NCBI GenBank assembly: GCA_964058845.1
Contig: CAXKVR010000138.1
Span: forward strand, 558,001 to 622,000
DNA length: 64,000 bases
Source of the DNA: Carex sylvatica
Lineage: Eukaryota; Streptophyta; Magnoliopsida; Poales; Cyperaceae
Direction of reading: 5' to 3'
The position numbers and the translations under genes were made by a program. Below, piece after piece: positions 35,360 through 45,200 of the stretch; position 1 is the stretch's first letter, and each line of letters opens with the position of its first letter. The notes below the pieces were generated by a model. The model was not told the origin of the DNA, searched no databases, and saw only the letters and a program-made list of their open reading frames with translations.

Positions 35360-35923
35360 GACATACGGATAGGGTAGAAGTAAGAATAACTTTATCTATA
35401 TTTTATTTTTATTCATTAAAATTTGATTTTTTTTCTACTCTATTCTTACCCGATAATTTAAATTATCGGATAACAAAACGATAACGGACGAAATAACAAA
35501 TACTACTATTATAATAATTAGTTTTATTATATTTTAAAAATAGAACATCAAAACTCATTTATTTCTCACATATGCAATAATATTACTAATAAAAGTTAAA
35601 AATAAAAATAAATGTGCAATCAATTTCAACTACATTGTATTTTTTATAAAACAAGATAATCCAAAAACAAAATATATCTTCCGACAAATTTAATTATTTA
35701 ATTAAAAAACAAGACATACTAATAAAAATAATATGTTTAATATTTTTCTTACAATAAAAATAATACACTAAATAACAAAAGTACTCACTAATTATTACTC
35801 AAACATTATCATATTATTATATTTTATATAATTACCCTATATAGAGTAACGGGTACGAAATAGTTTTTACCTGTACCCTTACCCATTTAGTAAACGACTA
35901 AAAAGGTATCATTGACACCTCTA
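35360..35923. mobile_element. Probable hAT-type element, left end uncertain
   Basis: The right end, reverse complemented, reads TAGAGGTGTCAATGATACC, typical of hAT elements, and is followed inward by 'gggtaagggtac' repeats. The left side has 'cttacccgataa' in inverse relation. I could not identify a matching left terminus or target duplication. Confidence 0.35.
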
Positions 35924-35999
35924 AACAACAAGATTGGAAATGAAGTGGATAATGGTAAAACCCTAGTTATATTTTTTCTTTTCTTTTTTGAATACGGAT

Positions 36000-36266
36000 A
36001 TGAAGCATATATTAAATAGATCCAGATACAGAGACGGATTGAATCGGATATTTATTAAAACATACAAAAATTTATAATATTTATCTAATTATAATTATAA
36101 ACATTATATTTTTTATAATATATATCTACTATTTGGATACAGATAATTGAAATGTAAAATTATATCAGTATCTATATCTACACGGACATTCAAATATCGG
36201 ATATCTACATCTAATTTTTCGAATACAGATGGAGTATTATCTATACCGTTTTCACCCCTAACTAGA
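36000..36266. mobile_element. Ac-like hAT terminus fragment
   Basis: Reverse complemented, the right end begins TAGGGGTGAAAACGG, close to the terminal repeat of maize Ac (TAGGGATGAAA, from memory). Inward sequence ('attcgaaaaattag', 'atccgatat') matches two further copies at 48450 and 48990. The other end is missing or too diverged to see. Confidence 0.5.
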
Positions 36267-36660
36267 CCCCTTATAACATTTACTTTTAAAGAAATAATAA
36301 TAAAATCAAAACCGCGTGGTACAAAATCCACGTTTTAAATCTTCTGTGAACTATAAATTATATTTCAGAAATAGAAGAGCAACTAACCAAATGCCTTCTT
36401 ATTACCTTGCAATTCTGTTTATTTTAACATACTGCCTTGCGACAGGAATACATATATCTTAGACAAATGTGTTTTACATTATATTAACATTTAGCTGTAT
36501 AGATGCTAATTCTTCGAGCATAGTGTATATCTTGCAGATGGAATTTTATGCACAATTTGTGGATGTAAAGTCAGCACAAGGAATATGTTATCTATTCGGC
36601 CACAACCTCACATCTATATCTGTAATTAATTATATATAACAAGATATTACCTAGACGAGT

Positions 36661-36735
36661 AGAAGTAGGGTGTTCCTAATTCATTAAATTTTTTTGTCAA
36701 CTCAACTCTAAAATCTATCGAATTGACTTTAATAA
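36661..36735. mobile_element. Truncated GAGTAGAAC-family MITE end
   Basis: GAGTAGAAGTAGGGTGTTCC, followed by 'ctcaactctaaaatctatcg', matches the left end of the family at 1343 and 45786. The right half is absent. Confidence 0.45.
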
Positions 36736-37106
36736 ATTAAATTAATTAGGGTTTTAAAATAGTTGATCGTTAAATTGCTCCTTACTGTCTAACCTTTAAC
36801 CTTGTCAGATTATCAGGGTTTTTATTTGGTAACAAGTAACAACCATAGTAACCACTAACCATCACTAATTAATCAGAAACATCTTAAAGAAAGAGCAAAA
36901 TTCCAAAAGAGTTAACAAATTAGGCCAAAAAGGCCAGCCTAACCATGACAACGGATTCTATCAAAGAAATAAATCATCTAACTTTTCTGCAGGCCTTGCT
37001 TCGATTGAGAGAGAGGTGCAGCCGTGCAGTGCTATAGGAAATGTGTGATGGAGATGTACAAATAGTTATGGTTAATAATATAACTATTACAAAACTATCA
37101 ACATAA

Positions 37107-37180
37107 GACCGCATAGCGCAGTGGATTAGCGCGTCTGACTTCGGATCAGAAGGTCGTGGGTTCGACTCCCACTGTGGTCG
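37107..37180 (+). tRNA. tRNA-Arg (anticodon TCG)
   Basis: The acceptor stem GACCGCA pairs with TGTGGTC, followed by discriminator G. The D-arm holds GCGCAGTGGATTAGCGC, the anticodon stem-loop is TCTGA-CTTCGGA-TCAGA with anticodon TCG, and the T-arm is GTGGG-TTCGACT-CCCAC. It is intact, has no intron, and is followed directly by a T-run (TTTTT) that serves as the pol III terminator. It decodes CGA. Confidence 0.96.
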
Positions 37181-37231
37181 TTTTTACAACTAATTTATTT
37201 TTATTCACCATAACTCTAAACTCTAAATAAC

Positions 37232-38845
37232 CCGACATTTTTAAAAATATTCAAAAAATAAAATAAATTATTAAGATTAACCGAGGTTTGAGAAAAATTT
37301 TAAAAATGTCCAAACCGTACAAAATATTTACGGTTTGGATTTTTTTTTTTTTTAAGAGTGTTTAGGGTTTATTGGAATTTAGTTTAGTTTGTGTTTGGAG
37401 ATTATGTTATTCAGTTTGTTTGGAATTTAGATTAGTTTGAATTGTTAAGTTAGAGGTGATATAGCTATTTTTGAGAGATGATATCTTATGGTCTGTTTTG
37501 AGATTTTGTATGAAACTTCACAGCCTTGTTCTATGATGTTAAGACTCTATGTCAGTCAATTTTCATGATTTTTATGTTTTATTCTTTTTGTAAACTTCTG
37601 CATGAAGTATGTGATCGCATTCTCCTGAAAATAATGTAGAATTCGATATGTTTAGTTAAAATATTGGAATTGTGATACAAATTTTGTTTATTATTGAGCA
37701 ATTTGATCTTTATTTTTTTATTTTTTTTAGAGTACAAAGTGTTCATGTATTAAATTTCTTATCATTTTCTAAACAGTTAGTTTTAGTAAGACATTTTCAA
37801 AAATCATGAAAATTGACCGACATACAGTCTTAACATTGTAGAACAAGGCTGTGAAGTTTCATACAAAATCTCAAAACAGATCATAAGATATCATCTCTCA
37901 AAAATAGCTATATCACCTCTAACTTAACAATTCAAACTAATCTAAATTCCAAGCAAACTGAATAACATAATCTCTAAACACAAACTAAACTAAATTCCAA
38001 TAAACCCTAAACACTCTAAAAAAAAAAAAAAACTAAAAAAAAAAAAAAAATTTGTATCCCAATTCCAATATTTTAACTAAACATTTCGAATTCTACATTA
38101 TTTTCGGGAGAATGTGATCACATACTTCATGCAGAAGTTTAAAAATAGAATAAAACATAAAAATCATGAAAATTGACCGACATACAGTCTTAACATCGTA
38201 GAGTGAAGTTTCATACAAAATCTCAAAACAGATCGTAAGATATCATCTCTCAAAAATAGCTATATCACATCTAACTTAACTAATCTAAATTCCAAACAAA
38301 CTGAATAATATAATCTCCAAATACAAACTAAACTAAATTCTAATAAACCCTAAACACTCTTAAAAAAAAAAAATTGTATCCCAATTCCAATATTTTAACT
38401 AAACATATCGAATTCTACGTTATTTTCGAGAGAATGCGATCACATACTTCATGCAGAAGTTTAAAAAAAGAATAAAACATAAAAATCATGAAAATTGACC
38501 GACATACAGTCTTAACATCGTAAAACAAGACTGTGAAGTTTCATACAAAATCTCAAAACAGATCGTAAGATATCATCTCTCAAAAATAGCTATATCACCT
38601 CTAACTTAACAATTCAAACTAATCTAAATTCCAAACAAACTAAATAACATAATCTCCAAACACAAACTAAACTAAATTCCAATAAACCCTAAACACTCTT
38701 AAAAAAAAATTAAAAAAATTAAAAAAAATAAAAAATTTCCAAACCGTAAATATTATGTACGGTTTGGATATTTTTAAATTTTTTCTCAAATTCCGGTTAT
38801 TCTTAATAATTTGTTTTATTTTTTAGGTATTTTTAAAAATATCGG
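37232..38845. mobile_element. Long foldback (MULE-like) element, copy 5
   Basis: This 1614-bp element has ends CCGACATTTTTAAAAATATTC and, reverse complemented, CCGATATTTTTAAAAATACC. A perfect 9-bp duplication CTAAATAAC flanks it (37223-37231, 38846-38854). Each arm carries a 'ccaaaccgtaaatatt' block. The middle differs from copies 3 and 4: it holds a repeat unit of about 320 bp, once in one orientation and three times in the other. It lies 51 bp after the tRNA-Arg. No transposase is present. Confidence 0.88.
37345..38705. repeat. Internal array: one inverted and three tandem copies
   Basis: One inverted copy (about 37345-37675) faces three direct copies (about 37795-38051, 38052-38373 and 38374-38705). 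Each carries 'aaatcatgaaaattgaccga' and 'ctcaaaaatagctatatcac'. Spacing of the marker is about 360 then 322 bp. The first direct copy lacks the 'ttgtatcccaattccaat' start of the others. This suggests amplification within one arm of the foldback element. Confidence 0.8.
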
Positions 38846-38882
38846 CTAAATAACAGCAAAAACAACAAAAGTTCTAATCATA

Positions 38883-38911
38883 AGGTCGGTTCGACTCTCG
38901 CCGTGGACGGT
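38883..38911 (+). pseudogene. Truncated tRNA-Arg 3' half
   Basis: AAGGTCGGTTCGACTCTCGC followed by CGTGGACGG and a T-run corresponds to the variable loop, T-arm and acceptor 3' strand of the tRNA-Arg at 37107, with mismatches. The 5' half is absent. It lies just beyond the right end of foldback copy 5, while the intact gene lies just beyond the left end. Confidence 0.6.
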
Positions 38912-38970
38912 TTTGGATCGAAATTTATTTTTCTATCAAGGCCAAATCAAATTAGAGAAAAACCAAAAAG

Positions 38971-39043
38971 TTCCGTTGCCGGGACTCGAACCCGGGTCTC
39001 TCGGGTGAGAGCCGAGTATCCTAACCAGCTAGACTACAACGGA
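38971..39043 (-). tRNA. tRNA-Glu (anticodon CTC)
   Basis: On the minus strand the acceptor stem TCCGTTG pairs with CAACGGA, with discriminator A. The anticodon stem-loop is CTCGG-CTCTCAC-CCGAG with anticodon CTC, and the T-arm is CCGGG-TTCGAGT-CCCGG. It is intact and intronless. A T-run follows within about 10 nt on the coding strand. Confidence 0.96.
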
Positions 39044-39829
39044 TTTCTATGCTCTTTGTTTTTGTTTTATTATAAAATAAAATTATCAGTTTTCAGATAT
39101 TTTAATCTGTAATATGCAAGCTCAAAGCATATCAACATTCGGTAGAAATTAGCAATCATGTTGACTTGTGGGTTTCTTGACATGATGTGTGGTTTTTACC
39201 TGAGCATTTTTTATTCCCACATAATTATGCTGTTGTGGTGGAGAGAAGACGAGGAGTTTAGAAAAAATATATATCGAGAGCTATGGGAGTTATATCTAGT
39301 GGTTTGCAAGTGCCCCCGGGACCATATCCTGGCCGGTCCGTCTGTGTTCGTACTCGAACCGGATCGTGCTATTGTCACGGGTACACGGGCACAGGTATTA
39401 AACGGACTGGACTTGGTTTTTCGGAAAAAAAATCCGTGCATACCCGGATCGCCGTATCCATTTATCCGTACCCGTGAACTTGTGCCCTTGAATCCGTGTA
39501 TCCGTGCCCGTGACCTTGTACCCGTACTCGTACCCGTACATGTTTTTTTTTAATTTCAATTTGTTTTCAAATTTCCCCCAAACCAATATATTTTCACATA
39601 AAAAATAATATTTTAAACTAACTATATTAGACATGCATAAATTTATTTTATATAAAGTGACTAAAATATATAATTTAAATGACAATTTCATTTGCAATTT
39701 AATAGATATATGATAATTTTATATATTTTAATGAAATTACTTTCAAAACGTCATATTGACAAAAATATTAATTTTTATTTGCTCACCCATCTCAAAAATT
39801 AATTTCATATATATATATATAGAGAGAGA

Positions 39830-40035
39830 GATAGGCTAATATACAATCGATTGTTCCTAGCCTCCCTGTAACCAAGTCGTTTTTCAATTTTTAAAGTCCA
39901 AATAATTGATCCAAACCGTTAGATGTGATCTCCATATTAAAATGTGCTAGGAGACCAAACTTTACATTTTTTAGAATTTTTTTACTATTTATTAAGCCAC
40001 TTTGAAAATCTCTCATCCAACGGTAGCTTCTGATT
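39830..40035. repeat. Partial MITE related to the 33900 and 56940 elements
   Basis: 'gatctccatattaaaatgtg' and 'aaactttacattttttagaa' match one arm of the inverted repeats at 33900-34225 and 56940-57190. Only one arm is recognisable here. Confidence 0.45.
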
Positions 40036-40553
40036 TTACTTCGATATGAATTTTATATAATTATATATATAAATATCTATTTGATTATACTTCTATAATT
40101 CATAAATGAACGTGATTTATAAAATTTTATAATATTACGTGCATGAAAATTTCGTATTTTTATATCTTTAATTAGATCTCAATATTATTAATTTATTTAC
40201 ATGAATCGATTTAATTTGCTTTATTTATTTTTTTCTAAATTTCACGACTTGTAACGAATTTTTGATTTACGATCTCGCGGATAATTATAAAATTATTATA
40301 GGTTCTATACTTTATTTTATCTCCAAATCTTGAATTTTAATATGCAAAATCTCATAATTCGTTTATATTTTGAAATTTTTGAATCTGTTTAATCAGTCAG
40401 ATAAAAATCAGAACGATCATTAATTTAGTTTAATTTTTATTTAAGCGTAAAGATCGATTTAGCATTTTAATCATGTTTTAAAATTTCAGAATATAACATA
40501 AACGGTTACTAAATCCAATCATGAATGGTGCAATGTTTCACCAAAAGTGTGTT

Positions 40554-41015
40554 TGTCACACACTTAACCTCGTCGTGAAGGCGGGTCTTAAAATAGAAGC
40601 CGTAAACCTATTGATAATTAAATTTAAAAATGCTCTTAACCACATTGTTTCAATCTAAGAAAGAAAATAATAGTTTGCATTTTTGTGTGTCCACTATAGA
40701 TTTAGCAAATTGAAAGTACCTTGGGATATAGATACCCGTTGAAACTCTACCTATAGGATGTTGAACCGATGCATTTCTTACAAAGCTATCATAGGGTGCA
40801 TATTCCTTACAATCCTCTCCGATAAACACAGTAAGTTGGGTGCACATGTTTTTGAGAGACTTGTGTGCTTGAAATATTTGATTGATGCTGAAGAGCGCAA
40901 GCAACATCTACCTCAACAAGCATCATCATTCGAAGTTGACACTGAAGAAAGTGGTATCGAAGCGCGGCACGAGGTTAATTCGGATTCAGACGGTGCAGAA
41001 GAGAGCGAACAATAG
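40554..41015 (+). pseudogene. hAT transposase remnant with in-frame stop
   Basis: The translated fragments CHTLNLVVKAGL and, further on, VPWDIDTR-stop-NSTYRML match the hAT transposase core, where the second motif is normally D-TRWNSTY-ML. The conserved tryptophan codon is TGA here. The frame then continues through RCISYKAIIGC to an acidic C-terminus (EESEQ) that I do not recognise, so an internal deletion is likely. It is not functional. Confidence 0.7.
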
Positions 41016-41784
41016 TATAGGTATGAGAACTTCTAGATAGGTAGTGTCGGTATAAATTTATAACCTCTTTTAATCTTTATGGTTATTTTTTAAATTATAA
41101 AAATTTAAACATTTCAATTAGTTTTTAAATTATTCATTTTAAATAAAATTACTAACAAAAAAAAAAGTTAGAACTCCGCCTATGTTATTTTACATAGCCG
41201 GTCCCAAGTCCAGAATAAAGGAGGAGGGTAACTTTTATTTTTTAATCTATTGTTTTAAAATAATTCATAATTATTTTTAAAGTAATTGAGTTAAGAAATT
41301 TTTTATTTATATTTTATTATTTTAAAGTAATTGAGTTAAGATATTTTAAAGTAATTGATTTAAGCAACATTGTTTTAAAATAATTAGTAATTTTAATTTA
41401 TATTTAAAGTAATTGTTTGAAGTAATTGATTTAAGTACGATTGAGTTCAAATATACAACCACATTAAATAAATTTGGATTTATAATTTATTTGTTTACAA
41501 AGGAAAAAAAACCAGAAAAAAAAGAAAAAATATAAAAAATAAGAAAAAAGAAAAAGAAATAAAAATCGGACTGGACTGTCCGGACCCCCTATCCGGATCG
41601 TCCGACCCCCGAACTCGTGACGGGCATGGGTTTGAAATGGGCAGGGTATGGTTTTTGGAAGAAAAAAATCCGTGAAACTCGGCCTGTGATACCCGTGTGC
41701 CCGTAAAACTCATGCCCGTGAACACCTGTGTCTGTACCCAGTTTTGTCCGGTCCGCCCGTACCCGGCCCGTGAGCAAATGTCTA

Positions 41785-42214
41785 AATTAGCCCGACGCTC
41801 AGTCCAGAGCTTTCTCTCTCCCTCTTTTCTACTCTTCTGTGTCAACTCCAAGAAGATAAAGGTAAAAAGGACTTTTCACGCTGGCAAAATGAATTCTTGC
41901 CAAATACCAATGTTTTTCCCGTGATTTGTTCGTATGATTTGGGGCTCATGAAATCCCGTCGAATCATTTCTGTTCTCATTTCTCTCGTCGTTCTGATCAG
42001 ATTATTAAGAATGAATTCCAATTCAGATTCTCGTTTGAGCGAGAAAGGGCCATTCCGATCAGACCCTAATATTTCGAAATCGAATCCACTCGCCACTCGA
42101 ATTGAGAATTGAGCGGAGAGAGTAACTTGGCAGTCTCTGGAAGGTTTAAAAAAGAGGGAGAGAGGGAGAGTTTTTGGTTGCCTTTATCGAGCTTTTTCAA
42201 AGAGAGAGAGAGAG
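41785..42214 (+). promoter_or_regulatory. NUF2 upstream region and leader
   Basis: 430 bp between the hAT remnant and the NUF2 ATG. It ends in a (GA)n tract immediately before the start codon. No TATA box could be chosen confidently. Confidence 0.4.
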
Positions 42215-45200
42215 ATGGCAAACTACTCGTTCCCGGAGCTGCCGGCGGCGGAGATAGCGAGAGTCTTACAAGAGGAGAAAATAGCCGAGGTGAGCACGGC
42301 TGACCTGGCCAAGCCCTCCGCCGAGCTTCTCTTCGCCATCTCCTCCAACGTATTACTCTATATCGACCCGCTCAGGTACCATGCTCACCATCTATTCATC
42401 TCCTAATGAAATGTGTGTGTTGTTGGGGGGGGGGGGGGGGGGGGGGTCTATGACGTGGATCGTGATTTTTTTTTAGTTTTGACTGGAAAACAGTCCAAAC
42501 CCTACAAGAGAGAGATTGCGATTTTTCATGCTTGTTTAAGCGTCGAGAATATTTAACTCCAGAAACTTCGTGGATTTTGAAAAGGTTAAAATGTGACAAA
42601 AATGGACTACAACACTGCTATAGAATAATTACTGGAATCTGACATTAATCGTCAGTGTAAATGAACTGAATCTGGAGTAATGTACCCCAATTCCTTCTGC
42701 TACTAGAGAGTCCTACTTGTAGAGTGTGTTATTGTTTTAGAGTTTCCTGATAAACTTGATCCACATGCACCTAAAACGTGTTGGACATTCATTTACTAAT
42801 TGCCTATACCAATTTGCAAATTAGGGCCTTTTGTTTGAATACACCTTGACTTCATTTGCTGCTATATATGCAAAAATAAATGGTGAGTTTTCTTTGCAAG
42901 TACAATAGACAATGGTTGTAAACTTGTAATAGGGTTCTCTTAATTTTCAAGAGACTCTAATAGTGTCCTGATAACAGTTCATCTTTTATTGTACCAGAAA
43001 TGACCATGATCAAATCGGGTTTGAGGCTCTGACAGTGCTTGAAGATCCATCCCAACATGCAGATGCCATCCGGGTTCATAGTTTGTACCAAAAAATAAGG
43101 GCATTTTTTGCCTCCATCCAGTATCATGCATTCACATTGCGGGATCTTCTGCGGCCTGATCTCAAGCCCAAACGCACATTGCAACATCTCAGTGCTCTTG
43201 TAAATTTTATATATTACAGGTGAAACGAGCTCTTGCTATGTTCTATTGGTTAGATTGTGGTATATAGCAATATGTACTGGTTGAAATTTTGGCTAGTACT
43301 GGTTGATCTCATTTAGTTATAATTATTTCTTCTTGATACAATTTTACTTGAGGTTTATTCTATGGATAAACATGAAGATGTGATACAGTAATTTCAACTC
43401 AACAAAGAATTGCAAATATACCAGTTGCCCTTATCATCCAATAGAAAGCCATGTACTTCTTCCTCATGAACTGTGTTTCGATATTGTTAATTGTGAGATT
43501 TTGGTTTCAATTCTATGCTTTGGTGATTCAGAAATGAAAAGCTCCAGTTCCTGAACCCCTTGCTCAATGAGATGCCCAGTTCTGAGGATAGAAAAGCTGA
43601 GCTCACTTCAAGGATATCTGAGGTACTGCTTTTACCTTTCCTAAAATATTTTGTGGGAGGTGACAGCAGCCCACAGAAAAGAACTAAGCTAAGTACTTAT
43701 TTAGACTAGATTTTTATTTTTGAAAAAAAGTGGAACAGGCAACTGGATTAATAAATGAGAAAGACATTCACATTACAAGGTTCACAATAAAAGAAGACTA
43801 CCTGTTTACTAACCAGCTGAAACCATTTCAACCGGTATTACCTACCCCCCTTAATCTAACTAAGCTGGAACTGGTGCAAGCTGTAATGCCCCTAAATGCT
43901 AATAAATCTAAAGAAACCCCTCAGAAGTATGACTTAAGCTAGACAAAACACAGGAAAGCAGCCATTAAGCATAATTGCATAAAACCCTTCAAACACTATT
44001 AAAAGGAAATGTACATAAAGCACCTCAATTAATTTATAAAATTTAAGTTTGGGTTTGGTACTAGCAATATATGAGATGATCAAATTGCATTTGACATCTG
44101 ATTAACTTGTTGGATGTACAGCTCAACGAAGCTATACAAGGTCATGAAATAGAGGCGAAAATGGAGGAACCGGTGGTACAGCAACTGGATGCGGAGGTGA
44201 GGGAACTGGAACAACAAATCCAAAATTACAACAAGCAACAGATGTCTCTTAAGACCCATGCCAAGGAGCTCAAAGATGAAATTGATGCAGTCAACAATCA
44301 GGTTCTCAAATATATTTAATCATCTTTTTTAATCTTTGCAGTACACAAGTCGCCAACAAGGATTGTAAATTTTTTGTTAGTCACCTGTTTATCCAATTGG
44401 CTTCTTTCCAGTAGTTTGAATTATTAAAGGAGTCGACAAATAATCTGAATCTGTTCCTGCTATTTATCGTGACTCAAGTGTACTTCTAGAGAGCAAGACT
44501 ATAAAAGAAAAGAAAAAATAGAAGTACTTAGTTGCTATTAGAGATTGTTGTTAATTATATATTTTCTATTATTTATTGTCAGATATCTCAAGCTGATTTT
44601 CAGCTAATGAATAAAGCGCAAGAAATCTCAAAATTATCTTCTCAAATTGTTCAGTCGCCAGATAGGCTACAGGTAGGTTCCATAACATGCTTTGTGAATT
44701 TTTTTCTGGAAAACCAAACAATATAAAGCATTTTGTTTGACTCAAGCACACCAAAAGACTGGTTAGGTACATTCGCCAAGAAAGTCACTAAAAACAGTCC
44801 ATTGGTCCACGTCATACTTTTTAAAGGAACATCATGTGGCCCTCCTAAAGTAATTGATCAATAACTTACATTACTTTCATACCTTCCTTATCCATATAGA
44901 TATATGGATAAAAAAATAGAAACTATGAGAAAGAAGCTGTAGTTTAGGAATGATAGTTCATGCCATTTTGTCAAATATGCTATGTTAATTTCTTTTTTTT
45001 CTTAAAATTCCTTGCCACATTACTTTTATTTTATTTTGTAAGTTTAAGTACCCATGAATCTTATTTCGTTGGTTAACAGATGGCACTAGAGGAGAAGAAA
45101 TCGGCTAGAGCTGAGGCAAAGAACTCTGAGAAATTGACAAAGCAAAAGGAGTTGGAAAAAGCTGCAATTCGTGAGATCTACAATAAGGTAAGTGTGTGTT

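Larger units (their letters stand above)
39297..41784. mobile_element. Candidate degraded hAT element carrying a dead transposase
   Basis: Proposed ends are TAGTGGTTTGCAAG (left) and, reverse complemented, TAGACATTTGCTCACGG (right), which agree at TAG and TTTGC. Inside each end lie many 'cccgtac', 'cgtgcccgtg' and 'acgggtac' words (about 39340-39545 and 41575-41775), a pattern common in hAT subterminal regions. A hAT transposase remnant lies between them. I found no 8-bp target duplication, so the boundaries are tentative. Confidence 0.45.

Noticed and set aside
37795..38705. Regularly spaced repeats that might suggest a CRISPR array or satellite
   Set aside because: Units are about 320 bp, contiguous and inside a transposon in a plant nuclear genome. 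There are no short repeats with unique spacers.
39158..39553. 131-codon plus-strand frame
   Set aside because: Its second half is the GTACCCGT-rich subterminal repeat of a hAT-like element, and the same region is open on the other strand and in another frame.
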